The translations under genes were made by a program, and so were the position numbers. From Shewanella carassii (GTDB taxonomy: Bacteria > Pseudomonadota > Gammaproteobacteria > Enterobacterales > Shewanellaceae), in NCBI RefSeq assembly GCF_002777975.1, contig NZ_NGVS01000004.1, forward strand, positions 124,001 through 188,000: 64,000 nucleotides of DNA. Direction: 5' to 3'. Positions 1 through 9,219 of this stretch are shown here, piece by piece. Each line of letters opens with the position of its first letter. Within the stretch, counting starts at the first letter, position 1. The notes beneath the pieces were generated by a model. That model saw only the letters and a program-made list of their open reading frames with translations, was not told where the DNA came from and ran no database searches.

Positions 1-1
1 G

Positions 2-3000
2 GCCGCCCGCTTCCCGGGCTGTGAGGATCTGGACGCCTTCTGGCAACTGCTCAGTGAAGGCCGGGATGCCATCAGCTCTCTGAATGACAGCCAATTGGGC
101 GCCAGAGTCAGCGATTATCAAGGCGCAAAAGGCCAAAGCGACCGTTTCTATTGTGATCAGGGCGGTTATATTCGCCAGCTAAACTTCTCGCCCGAGGGCT
201 ATGCCAGATCAGCGGATGAAATGGCAACGGGTGCCCAAACCTGGGATCAGCACCTGTTGTGGGCACTCGATTGCGCCCGCAAGGCCCTGCAAAGCGCCGG
301 GCTAACCCCAGCGCAAAACGCTTCCGACTTGGCGCGCTGCGGCGCCGTGATGGGCACGCTTTCGTTCCCGACCCGAGCTTCCAACAAGGCCTTTTTGCCG
401 CTGTATCATCACAGTGTCGATACGGCGCTGCGACGGCGTTTCCCCGGCATGCCGCCATTGGCGTCAGCCATAGATGCGGGAACAGACGCAAATACCGGCC
501 CAGGCACAGATGCAAGCATTCGCCATTGGGATACGGATATCGCCGCCCAGGGCTCTGAACTGCTGTGCGATTGCCTGGGCCTTGGCGGCCCCAGCCTGAG
601 CCTGGATGCCGCCTGCGCCAGCTCAGTCTATGCATTGCGCCTGGCCTGCGACTATCTCAGTAACCACAGCGCCGATGTGATGTTGGCCGGTGCCGTCAGC
701 GGTGCCGATCCCTTCTTTATCCATATGGGCTTTTCCATTTTCCAGGCCTTCCCCGAGTCGGGCCAAAGCGCCCCGCTGGATAACCATTCCGGCGGCCTGT
801 TTGCCGGTGAAGGCTGCGGCGTATTGGTGCTCAAGCGCCTGAGCGATGCCCAAAGGGATGGCGATAACATTCACGGCATAATCAGAGGCACAGGGCTTTC
901 CAACGATGGTCGCGGCCAGTTTGTCTTAAGCCCCGCCAGCAAGGGCCAGGTACTGGCGTTTGAACGGGCATCCGAGGCGGCAAATATCGCGCCATCCCAG
1001 GTGGAGGTGATTGAGTGCCACGCCACGGGCACGCCTCTGGGTGACAAGGTGGAACTCAGCTCCATGGAGCAGTTTTTCGGCCCCCGTCTGGAAGGCTGTG
1101 CCGCGCCTAAAATCGGCTCGGTCAAGTCCAATCTCAGCCACTTGCTGACCGCTGCCGGTATGGCAGGCATCATCAAGTTACTGCTGTCGATGAAACACAA
1201 GCTGTTACCTGCCTCGGTGAGAATATCGGCGCCACTGAGCTCGCCCACCGGCGTGTTTGGCGAGCACAATATAGTGCGCAGCGCCATCCCCTGGCCGACC
1301 AAAGCGGGCAATCCCGGCTCGGTTGCCGGGGTGTCTGTGTTCGGATTCGGAGGCTGTAACGCCCACTTGCTGCTCACAGGGCCAGATGCTGCCAAAGAGT
1401 TTATTCCAGCCAAACCTTCGCCGGGAACGGCTGAACACAAGGGCGCTGACGGCCTGGCGATTGAGGGCGCCGCCGCGCATTTCGGCGCCGCCGACTCGCT
1501 CGAGACGCTTGCCAAACTGATAGCCAAAGGGCAAACGGCCACCAGAGCGCTGCCACCCAAACGCTGGAAAGGCCTGGAGCGCAACCGCTCTTTGCTCTCC
1601 AGCATGGGGCTTGAACAGGCTCCCAATGGCGGCTACATAGACGAATTTGAACTGGATTTCCTCAAATTCCGCCTGCCGCCCCATCCGGGAGATAGACTGG
1701 TGGCGCAGCAATTACTGCTGCTCAAGGTAGCCGATGATGCGATTCGCGATGCCCATCTGCCCATGGGTGGCCGGGTGGCTGTGTTGGTCGCCATGGAAAC
1801 CGAGCTTGAGCTGCATCAGTTCCGCGGCAGGGTTAATCTGCATAGCCAGATTAGCCAGAGCCTTAACGATGCCGGCATCACCTTAAGCCAAGATGAGTAT
1901 CTCGAACTCGAGCGTTTGGCGATGGACAGCGTTTTGCCCAGCGCCAGCCTCAATCAATACACCAGCTATATAGGCAACATCATGGCCTCCCGGGTCGCCT
2001 CCCAATGGGATTTCAACGGCCCGGCTTTCAGTATTTCGGCCGCCGAGTTATCGGTTCCCCGGGCGTTGGAAGTCGCCGCCAATCTCTGCCGCACCGAGGC
2101 GTTGGACGCCGTAGTAGTGGCCGCGGTGGATCTCGCCGGCAGCGCCGAGCGGGTATTGCACTCGGGCAAGCGTCTGCAGCAGCTTGGACTGTTACCGGGT
2201 GAAGGCGCCGGCGCCTTGGTGCTGAAGCCGTCAGTTGCGCATCAAAGCGGCCGCTACGGCGCCCTGACAGAGCTGAGCTTCAAGCCGTTTTCATCAGTGG
2301 AATTAACAGCTACTGAGACTCTCTCTGCGGCAGACTCAAGGGAGCAAGCACTTTGCCGGGACGCACAGCCTGAAGTAGATGAGCACAGCCCCAGCTTCAA
2401 GGCTTTTCGTCGTCTCGCGGCCACCAGCCACAGCGCCGTCTCGCGTATGGGGCACAGCTTTGCCGCCGCCGGGATGGCCAGTTTGCTGCACTCGCTGCTG
2501 CGCCTGACCCAGGATAGGGATAAAGATTCCCACACCCTGCTGATAGATGGTGAGCGCCGCTGCGCCGCGGTTAATTTGCAACAGTCGGCGGAGCAAAAGG
2601 CGCGCCTGCAACAGGCGCTCCGCACGCAGAATAAAAAGAACCGTCAAGGGGCCAGTGAAAAGCCCAGTCCAAAGATAGCCGACACAAATGTTCGCCAGCT
2701 GTGGCAAACCATCACCCTTGGCGGTGACGCCATAGAGCAGCATATCGCCACCGCCGAGCTTAAACACGAGACCGGCATTCGCCAAAAGCTTGCCCAGGCA
2801 AAGAACACTCAAGCCCAAGCCGCGCCGGTAATACACACCAGCAACCAACAAGTTAACAGTGAACTCACTCAGGAGCTCAGCCCGGTGAACAATCAGCACG
2901 CCCCATCAGCTCTCAGACAATCCGTGCCCGGCGATAAAATTGCGGCCGCACCCCATAGAGCCGCTACCGAAGCGCACCTGCAGGCACTGGCAGATAATCA

Positions 3001-5833
3001 ACGGCTGGCACGTGAAGCGCATCAGGCCTTTCTCAAGAGTCGTGAAACCGGACTGGCACTGGCCAGCGCCCTCTTGGGCGCCGGAGCTGCGGCCGAAAAC
3101 TGCTTAAGCGCCGAAAATATCGGCTCAGAAGACAAGCGCTCGACAGCCCAAAACTCCGCCTCAGTAGCACCTTTGCCAGCGCGCACGCCCAATGACTCGG
3201 TCCAAACGGCTGCAGAAGCTGTTGCCAAAACCATTACCCCCAAAGCGACATCCCAAGTGCCCAAGGACAAACCCTGTATCTGGAATTATCAGGATCTGGT
3301 GCAATACGCCGAGGGCGACATAGCGCCGGTATTCGGCCCCGAGTATGCCGTGATTGACAGCTACCGCCGCCGGGTGCGACTGCCCACCACAGATTATCTG
3401 CTGGTCTCCAGGGTGACTAAACTCAATGCCCGTCTTGGCGAATACAAGCCGAGCACCATGACCACGGAGTATGATATTCCCGTGGACGCCCCCTATCTGG
3501 TCGATGGCCAGATCCCCTGGGCGGTGGCCGTGGAGTCGGGCCAGTGCGACTTGATGCTGATAAGCTATCTCGGCATAGATCTGGAGAACAAGGGCGAGCG
3601 GGTCTACCGTTTGCTCGACTGTACCCTCACCTTCCTCGGCGATCTGCCCCGTGGCGGTGATACCCTGAGATACGACATCTCCATCAATCACTTCGCCCGC
3701 AACGGCGATACCCTGCTGTTTTTCTTCTCCTACGAGTGTTTTGTCGGCGAACGTCTGATCCTCAAGATGGACAACGGCTGCGCCGGTTTCTTCACCGATG
3801 CCGAGCTGGCCGATGGCAAAGGAGTCATCCGCACCGAAGAGGAGATCAAGGCCCGCAACCTAGCGATGGCGAACAAGCGCCAATTCCAGCCCTTGATCCA
3901 CTGTAAACAACAGATATTTGATTATCAGCGGATGAGGCAACTGCTGAGCGGTGATATCGGCGCCTGCTTTGGCCCTTCACATGACTTGGGTTACCGCCAA
4001 GCCTCGCTGTGTTTTGCCTCGGAAAAGTTCCTGATGATCGAAGAGGTCAGCAGAGTTGAGTCAAGTGGCGGCGCCTGGGGCCTGGGTCTGGTTGAAGGGC
4101 ACAAGCAACTGGAGCCGGATCACTGGTATTTCCCCTGTCATTTCAAGGACGATCAGGTGATGGCCGGCTCCTTGATGGCCGAGGGCTGCGGTCAGTTGCT
4201 GCAGTTCTATATGCTCTATCTTGGCCTGCACAAACACACCCGCAATGGCCGCTTCCAACCACTGGAAAGTGCGCCGCAGAAGGTGCGTTGCCGCGGACAG
4301 GTACAGCCGCAATCCAATCGTCTCACCTATCGGATGGAAGTCACCGAAATAGGACTGACCCCCTGTCCCTGGGCCAAGGCTAATATTGAGATCTTGCTCG
4401 ACGGCAAGGCGGTGGTGGACTTTCAGAATCTGGGCGTCATGCTCAAAGAAGATGAAGACTGTCACAGGTACGCCGATGACAGTGTAGTGAGTGACCAGGA
4501 GTACAGCGGAAAGCCGCAACACCCTGCCGCCTCGGCAAGTGATGCTAACGAGGCGCTGAACGCCGGACGCCAGGCGTCCATCAATGCCCCCTTGATGAGC
4601 CAGGAAAGCTGCCCGGACTCTCAGCCCATTCACGGCGTGCTCCCGGTCAGGCATGTTCCGGCACCAGTAACGCCGGACTACTCAAATCGCACACCCGATA
4701 CTGCGCCCTTTACCCCCTGGCACATGTTCGAGTTCGCCACCGGCGATATTGAGAACTGCTTCGGCCCCGACTTTGCCGCCTACCGCGGGCTTATCCCACC
4801 GCGCACCCCTTGCGGCGATCTGCAGCTCACCACCAGGGTGACACAGGTGATTGGCAAGCGCGGCGACTTCAAGTCTCCGGCCTCCTGTATCGGCGAATAT
4901 GAAGTGCCGCCCAAGGCTTGGTACTTCAGTGAAAACAGTCACCCGGCGCATATGCCCTACTCGATTTTGATGGAGATAGCGCTGCAGCCCAACGGTTTTA
5001 TTTCCGGCTATATGGGCACCACCTTGGGCTATGGCGACACTGAGCTTTTCTTCCGTAACCTCGACGGTAAAGGCACACTGCTGCGCCGGCTTGACCTGCG
5101 TGGCAAGACCATCAGCAACGACTCGCGTCTGCTGAGCACTGTCAAGGCGGGCACCAACATCATCCAGAGTTTCAGCTTTGTGCTCAGCGCCGATGGTGAA
5201 CCCTTCTATAAAGGCGAGGCAGTATTTGGTTACTTCAAGGCCGAGGCGCTGAAAAACCAGTTGGGGCTGGATAACGGCAAGGTGACCGAGCCCTGGGATA
5301 AACAGCAGGGGCTTGAGGCCGATGTAAGCTATGATCTTCGCGCTGCCGATTGCGCTCTCTATCATGGTTCTTGGAAGCAAAAACACCTGCGCCTGCCGGG
5401 CGGTCGACTCAACTTTGTCGATTCTATCCGCATCTGCCGCCAAGGCGGCCATTCCGGCTTGGGTTACATCTATGGCGAGCGCAAAATCGATGCCGCTGAC
5501 TGGTTCTTCCGCTTCCATTTCCATCAGGACCCTGTGATGCCGGGCTCGCTCGGAGTGGAAGCCATGCTGGAACTCCTGAGTGCCTTTGCTCTGGACGCCG
5601 GGCTTGGAAGCCAATTCAGTAACCCAAGATTCGCCCATTGCCTGAGTCAGGTACAGTGGAAATACCGCGGTCAGATCAATCCCCTGAACCGGCAGATGTC
5701 GCTGGAGCTGCATATCACAGCCATAGAAGATACGCCGGACAGAGTCACACTGACAGCCGATGCCTGGCTAGCCAAAGATGGCCTGCGAATTTATGAAATA
5801 AAAGATCTGGCTCTGGCCATTGAAGAAGCCTGA
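2..5833 (+). CDS. pfaC: PUFA synthase subunit PfaC, 5' end outside window
   Basis: Multidomain iterative synthase subunit for long-chain polyunsaturated fatty acids (EPA/DHA type). The open frame runs from base 2, and the visible start (FPGCEDLDAFW) is a ketosynthase N-terminus, so only a short N-terminal piece is missing. Order seen: ketosynthase with active-site Cys in DAACASS (codon 614-616) and His motifs ECHATGTPLGD and NLSHLL; a second KS-like chain-length-factor domain (about 1.7-2.6 kb) where the aligned Cys is Glu (SAAELS); a low-complexity linker; two FabA-like hot-dog dehydratase domains with HFKDDQVMAGSL (near 4.14 kb) and HFHQDPVMPGSL (near 5.52 kb). pfaD follows after 43 bp. pfaA and pfaB are expected upstream, outside the window. 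The KS-CLF-DH-DH order is diagnostic. Confidence 0.95.
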   Translation, partial: AARFPGCEDLDAFWQLLSEGRDAISSLNDSQLGARVSDYQGAKGQSDRFYCDQGGYIRQLNFSPEGYARSADEMATGAQTWDQHLLWALDCARKALQSAGLTPAQNASDLARCGAVMGTLSFPTRASNKAFLPLYHHSVDTALRRRFPGMPPLASAIDAGTDANTGPGTDASIRHWDTDIAAQGSELLCDCLGLGGPSLSLDAACASSVYALRLACDYLSNHSADVMLAGAVSGADPFFIHMGFSIFQAFPESGQSAPLDNHSGGLFAGEGCGVLVLKRLSDAQRDGDNIHGIIRGTGLSNDGRGQFVLSPASKGQVLAFERASEAANIAPSQVEVIECHATGTPLGDKVELSSMEQFFGPRLEGCAAPKIGSVKSNLSHLLTAAGMAGIIKLLLSMKHKLLPASVRISAPLSSPTGVFGEHNIVRSAIPWPTKAGNPGSVAGVSVFGFGGCNAHLLLTGPDAAKEFIPAKPSPGTAEHKGADGLAIEGAAAHFGAADSLETLAKLIAKGQTATRALPPKRWKGLERNRSLLSSMGLEQAPNGGYIDEFELDFLKFRLPPHPGDRLVAQQLLLLKVADDAIRDAHLPMGGRVAVLVAMETELELHQFRGRVNLHSQISQSLNDAGITLSQDEYLELERLAMDSVLPSASLNQYTSYIGNIMASRVASQWDFNGPAFSISAAELSVPRALEVAANLCRTEALDAVVVAAVDLAGSAERVLHSGKRLQQLGLLPGEGAGALVLKPSVAHQSGRYGALTELSFKPFSSVELTATETLSAADSREQALCRDAQPEVDEHSPSFKAFRRLAATSHSAVSRMGHSFAAAGMASLLHSLLRLTQDRDKDSHTLLIDGERRCAAVNLQQSAEQKARLQQALRTQNKKNRQGASEKPSPKIADTNVRQLWQTITLGGDAIEQHIATAELKHETGIRQKLAQAKNTQAQAAPVIHTSNQQVNSELTQELSPVNNQHAPSALRQSVPGDKIAAAPHRAATEAHLQALADNQRLAREAHQAFLKSRETGLALASALLGAGAAAENCLSAENIGSEDKRSTAQNSASVAPLPARTPNDSVQTAAEAVAKTITPKATSQVPKDKPCIWNYQDLVQYAEGDIAPVFGPEYAVIDSYRRRVRLPTTDYLLVSRVTKLNARLGEYKPSTMTTEYDIPVDAPYLVDGQIPWAVAVESGQCDLMLISYLGIDLENKGERVYRLLDCTLTFLGDLPRGGDTLRYDISINHFARNGDTLLFFFSYECFVGERLILKMDNGCAGFFTDAELADGKGVIRTEEEIKARNLAMANKRQFQPLIHCKQQIFDYQRMRQLLSGDIGACFGPSHDLGYRQASLCFASEKFLMIEEVSRVESSGGAWGLGLVEGHKQLEPDHWYFPCHFKDDQVMAGSLMAEGCGQLLQFYMLYLGLHKHTRNGRFQPLESAPQKVRCRGQVQPQSNRLTYRMEVTEIGLTPCPWAKANIEILLDGKAVVDFQNLGVMLKEDEDCHRYADDSVVSDQEYSGKPQHPAASASDANEALNAGRQASINAPLMSQESCPDSQPIHGVLPVRHVPAPVTPDYSNRTPDTAPFTPWHMFEFATGDIENCFGPDFAAYRGLIPPRTPCGDLQLTTRVTQVIGKRGDFKSPASCIGEYEVPPKAWYFSENSHPAHMPYSILMEIALQPNGFISGYMGTTLGYGDTELFFRNLDGKGTLLRRLDLRGKTISNDSRLLSTVKAGTNIIQSFSFVLSADGEPFYKGEAVFGYFKAEALKNQLGLDNGKVTEPWDKQQGLEADVSYDLRAADCALYHGSWKQKHLRLPGGRLNFVDSIRICRQGGHSGLGYIYGERKIDAADWFFRFHFHQDPVMPGSLGVEAMLELLSAFALDAGLGSQFSNPRFAHCLSQVQWKYRGQINPLNRQMSLELHITAIEDTPDRVTLTADAWLAKDGLRIYEIKDLALAIEEA

Positions 5834-5876
5834 ACCCTCAGGCAAAGACAACCGAACAGATAATGAGAGCAACAAG

Positions 5877-7490
5877 ATGACAAGCTTCAATTGGCCCTGG
5901 GCCCTGAACCCAAATAGTGATGATGTCTTTGCGGCCACGGATAACTGTGCCGTCAACGCAATCAAGGCGCTGGATAAGCCGCTGTTTGTCGCCAGACAAA
6001 CCAAGGGTGAAATCCTGTTTGCCAATCAGGCGCAGCTTGCCGAGGCGAGTGCTAGCGGCAATACACTGCCGGTTTGTGCCATGGTGCCGCCACTCAGCGC
6101 AGCAGCGCTCGGCGATCCGGCCTTTGCTGCCTGCCACAAAGTCAAGTACGCCTATTATGCCGGCGCCATGGCCAACGGTATCGCCTCCGAAGATCTGGTG
6201 ATTGCCCTCGGCAAGGCCGGCATACTCTGCTCATTCGGCGCCGCCGGTCTGGTGCCCTCCCGGGTGGAAGCCGCCATCGGCCGAATTCAGGCGGCGCTGC
6301 CAAGCGGCCCCTACGCCTTTAACCTGATCCACAGCCCCAGCGAACCAGCACTCGAGCAAGGTGCGGTCGAGCTCTATCTCAAACACCGGGTACGCACAGT
6401 CGAAGCCTCGGCCTTCCTGGCGCTGACCCCTCACATAGTGAGATATCGGGTGGCCGGACTGAGCCGGGACAGTGACGGCAACACCCTAATCGCCAACAAG
6501 GTGATAGCCAAGGTGAGCCGCACCGAAGTCGCCGCCCACTTTATGGCGCCGCCGCCGGAGAAAATCCTCCAGCAGTTGCTGAGTCAGGGATGGATCACTG
6601 AACTGCAGGCCGAACTTGCCAGGCAGGTGCCCATGGCCGACGACATTACCGCCGAGGCAGACTCCGGCGGCCATACCGACAATCGTCCTCTGGTTACCCT
6701 GCTGCCCACCATTATCGCCTTGCGGGACCAAATGCAGGCAAAATACGCCTACCAAGAACCTATCCGGGTTGGAGCCGGAGGCGGCATAGGCACGCCGGAT
6801 GCGGCATTGGCGGCCTTCAATATGGGCGCCGCCTTTATCGTTACCGGCTCTATCAATCAGGCCTGTATCGAAGCCGGCGCCAGCGAGCACAGCCGTAAGC
6901 TATTGGCGACAGTGGAAATGGCCGATGTCACCATGGCGCCGGCCGCGGATATGTTTGAGATGGGCGTCAAGCTGCAAGTGGTAAAACGCGGCACACTGTT
7001 CCCCATGCGGGCCAATAAGCTTTACGAAATTTACAGCCGCTACGACTCGATAGAGGCCATTCCGGCCGATGAGCGCCAAAAACTGGAAACTCAGGTGTTT
7101 CGCGCCAATCTGGATGAAATCTGGCAAGGCACGGTTGCCCACTTTATGGCGCGGGATCCCGAACAAATTCGCCGCGCCGAGGGCAATCCAAAGCGCAAGA
7201 TGGCGCTCATTTTCCGCTGGTATCTGGGGCTATCGAGCCGCTGGTCCAATACAGGGGAAAGCGGTCGGGAGATGGATTACCAGATCTGGGCCGGGCCGGC
7301 ACTGGGCGCCTTCAACGCCTGGGCCAAGGATAGCTATCTGGATGATTACCGTCAGCGCCGTGCCGTGGACTTGGCACTGCAACTGCTCGTAGGCGCCGCC
7401 TATCAAAACCGGGTCAATCAGCTGCGAAGCCAGGGCATAATCCTGCCATCCAGCCTGGGCCATTATCGGCCGCTGAAATCGCTGGACTGA
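5877..7490 (+). CDS. pfaD: PUFA synthase enoyl reductase PfaD
   Basis: Trans-acting, FMN-dependent enoyl reductase of the PUFA synthase, cytoplasmic, 537 aa. It belongs to the nitronate monooxygenase-like TIM-barrel family; the flavin phosphate-binding region is visible as GAGGGIGTPDAALAAF followed by GAAFIVTGSINQ. The start is taken at ATG 5877 because the protein then begins MTSFNWPWAL, similar to other PfaD proteins; an in-frame TTG at 5820 would overlap pfaC and add an unlikely polar N-terminus. It is the last gene of the pfa operon, 43 bp after pfaC, and is followed by two hairpins. Length and context match the family; no defects seen. Confidence 0.95.
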   Translation: MTSFNWPWALNPNSDDVFAATDNCAVNAIKALDKPLFVARQTKGEILFANQAQLAEASASGNTLPVCAMVPPLSAAALGDPAFAACHKVKYAYYAGAMANGIASEDLVIALGKAGILCSFGAAGLVPSRVEAAIGRIQAALPSGPYAFNLIHSPSEPALEQGAVELYLKHRVRTVEASAFLALTPHIVRYRVAGLSRDSDGNTLIANKVIAKVSRTEVAAHFMAPPPEKILQQLLSQGWITELQAELARQVPMADDITAEADSGGHTDNRPLVTLLPTIIALRDQMQAKYAYQEPIRVGAGGGIGTPDAALAAFNMGAAFIVTGSINQACIEAGASEHSRKLLATVEMADVTMAPAADMFEMGVKLQVVKRGTLFPMRANKLYEIYSRYDSIEAIPADERQKLETQVFRANLDEIWQGTVAHFMARDPEQIRRAEGNPKRKMALIFRWYLGLSSRWSNTGESGREMDYQIWAGPALGAFNAWAKDSYLDDYRQRRAVDLALQLLVGAAYQNRVNQLRSQGIILPSSLGHYRPLKSLD

Positions 7491-7510
7491 GCAGGATTAC
7501 GGCTCATCAA

Positions 7511-7531
7511 AAAAGGTCTTATAGGCCTTTT
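7511..7531 (+). terminator. Hairpin after pfaD (first of two)
   Basis: AAAAGGTC / GGCCTTTT with a TTATA loop, 8 pairs including one G-U, ending in a short T stretch 20 bp after the pfaD stop. Probable weak intrinsic terminator of the pfa operon. Confidence 0.5.
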
Positions 7532-7535
7532 ACCA

Positions 7536-7572
7536 TGCACCGCAAACGGGCACTCTGCCTGTTTGCGGTGCA
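7536..7572 (+). terminator. Long hairpin after pfaD (second of two)
   Basis: Arms 7536-7552 and 7556-7572 pair over 17 positions (TGCACCGCAAAC with its complement, then G-U and GGCA/TGCC) around a CTC triloop. No clean T-run follows (ATTCTGAGTTTT), so it may be a terminator or an mRNA 3'-end stabiliser for pfaCD. Confidence 0.5.
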
Positions 7573-7722
7573 ATTCTGAGTTTTAGTTTGCATTTAGAGG
7601 TACAATCATCCGCCTTTATAACTTCCACTCAAACGATAAAAATATAAAATTTTCTTTTTAAATTTAAGGTCTATGCCTATCATAAGTTAACCACATGAGA
7701 GGTAGTTTTAGAAAGGGAATTC

Positions 7723-8259
7723 ATGAGAATTAGCACAATATTACTAGCAACAACATCCTCACTGCTTATAGCTAATATAGCTCACGCGGAAATATATAAG
7801 TGTAAAATCAATGGCATTACCAGCTACTCTCAATTTCCTTGCGATGAAGGGGACAAATCAAAAGGAACATATCAACCAAATCCCCCAAGCATGACATATA
7901 AACCAACAATGCCATTAGCAGAGTATTATTTGGAAAATGAAAAAGTTCCTGTCAACACTATGGATGCCGGGGATGCAATATCCATTTACAATACTCAATG
8001 CAATAGAGACTCTTACAGTGGTGTTATTCAGAACATAAGTGCATACTCCACTTATGTTACGACCATTACAGTTGCATTCAAATATTACAAGCTGGGAATG
8101 GATAAGAAAATCTGGGATAGACAAACAAAAGTACTAAAACTCCAGCCCGGTAGAAGCACCCTTTTCTCTATTAAGGGAAGAGCTGCGCCGACCTCATATA
8201 ATATCGATTGTGTTGTATCACGCCATGTTAAGTTTGTTGATAGTACAGTCACGAGATAA
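7723..8259 (+). CDS. Exported hypothetical protein with DUF4124-like N-terminus
   Basis: 178 aa protein of unknown function. Residues 1-22 form a signal peptide with an AHA-E cleavage site, so the product is probably periplasmic. The next segment (EIYKCKINGITSYSQFPCDE) resembles DUF4124, a short domain found at the N-terminus of many exported gammaproteobacterial proteins. The remainder, with several Tyr/Thr-rich beta-like stretches and two further Cys residues, is not recognised. ATG 7723 is used; it gives an intact signal peptide. The gene and its 5' flank are visibly more A+T-rich than the pfa genes next to it, and an IS-like remnant lies just downstream, so recent acquisition is plausible. 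It stands alone, with no operon partner. Confidence 0.7.
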   Translation: MRISTILLATTSSLLIANIAHAEIYKCKINGITSYSQFPCDEGDKSKGTYQPNPPSMTYKPTMPLAEYYLENEKVPVNTMDAGDAISIYNTQCNRDSYSGVIQNISAYSTYVTTITVAFKYYKLGMDKKIWDRQTKVLKLQPGRSTLFSIKGRAAPTSYNIDCVVSRHVKFVDSTVTR

Positions 8260-8334
8260 TCGAAATGGCATCGTGAATTTGGCCATCTAAATAGACAAAG
8301 TGATAGATTGACTTCTCGCAAATAGGTGGCGGAT

Positions 8335-8382
8335 ATGAAGAATACAAAACCGACATTCAGTGCTGATTTTAAGCTCAGATAA
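8335..8382 (+). pseudogene. Possible remnant of IS3-family orfA (first 15 codons)
   Basis: After a GGTGGCGG ribosome-binding-like stretch, ATG opens a frame MKNTKPTFSADFKLR then stop. This matches in style the first residues of IS3-family OrfA proteins (charged start, then FSxEFK). No further helix-turn-helix and no orfB follow, and flanking terminal repeats were not found. Read as a decayed insertion-sequence fragment; chance similarity over 15 residues is possible. Confidence 0.35.
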
Positions 8383-8462
8383 TAACGAATTATAGATAGG
8401 TGGGCTGCCTGAATACTGTGAAGAACTGGACATCCTTTAGCACAGACGAAAGTCCGCAGTAG

Positions 8463-8909
8463 TTAGCCGTAAGGCTGATGACTCTGGGGGATAAGCTGCA
8501 AATGCAGCTCGCCACCTTCGGTAAGCCCCAAGGATTGCCAGCCGAGATGGCGATAGAAGCCTTCGGCGCGGGTACCCGGCTCGGTACTGAGTTGCAGCTT
8601 GCTACAGCCACCGGCGTGGAGCCAGTCAACAGCTTGCTGTAACAGAGCCTTACCTATGCCCTTTCCTGCCGCCTCTTGAGCGATAAAAAGCGCCCAAATT
8701 CTGGCATCATCACGGTCGGCGCAGATAAAGCCAAACAGTTGGGTGTCAGTCTCGGCAATCCAGCTTCGCCGCCGGCCGCTCAGGTAACCGAGATAACAGG
8801 CATGAGTGATCCGCCCGGGATCCAGCAGGCGATTTTCGCTCACATTCAACCTCAGTGACATCATGGCGGGGATATCGCTCAACCTGGCGGTGCGTATGTT
8901 TATGCTCAT
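8463..8909 (-). CDS. GNAT family N-acetyltransferase
   Basis: 148 aa acyl-CoA-dependent N-acyltransferase of the GNAT fold; substrate unknown. The acetyl-CoA pyrophosphate-binding motif appears as ALFIAQEAAGKGIGKALL (Q/R-x-x-G-x-G/A), followed by a helix and the C-terminal EGFYRHLGWQ region typical of the fold. ATG 8909 gives MSINIRTARLSDIPAM, the usual beta-1 start of GNAT proteins; in-frame ATG 8942 and TTG 8951 would only add a non-conserved tail, and none of the starts has a strong Shine-Dalgarno. It stands alone between the IS-like remnant and the divergent fusion oxidoreductase gene. Confidence 0.8.
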   Translation of the reverse strand: MSINIRTARLSDIPAMMSLRLNVSENRLLDPGRITHACYLGYLSGRRRSWIAETDTQLFGFICADRDDARIWALFIAQEAAGKGIGKALLQQAVDWLHAGGCSKLQLSTEPGTRAEGFYRHLGWQSLGLTEGGELHLQLIPQSHQPYG

Positions 8910-9219
8910 GCTCGCGCTTGCGGCTAAAAAAACTCTCTTCATAGTGCTCAAAATAGCGCCAATTCAGGATAACAGTCCAGTTCACGTTAGCTTCAGTCAG
9001 CGACAGAGGCGTTCTTCCTTGAGCATTGCATTCCAGACAAGCAAGATAAACGGGAAATCGCGACTTTCTTTCAACCCCATCGCCTGCAACTGTATGCGCC
9101 CCAAGGCCAGCGCCAGACAACAGGGACAGCAATTGTAAGATGCCTGAATATGCGCTAGGTTTATTCAGTTAATTCAGCCAGATAAATCTGGCAAACGTCA
9201 GTACACAAGGATGGTCGCC
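8910..9219. other. Intergenic region without recognised gene
   Basis: About 310 bp between the divergent GNAT gene and the large fusion gene; it should hold both promoters. Open frames cross it on both strands but lack ribosome-binding sites and recognisable protein sequence. An AAGGA at 9207-9211 serves the gene starting at 9220. Confidence 0.5.

Noticed and set aside
4682-5713. Long minus-strand frame of 343 codons inside pfaC
   Set aside because: Antisense shadow of a high-GC gene with strong codon bias; no start signals.
8746-9132. Minus-strand frame of 128 codons upstream of the GNAT gene
   Set aside because: Overlaps the GNAT coding region out of frame and has no recognisable protein features.
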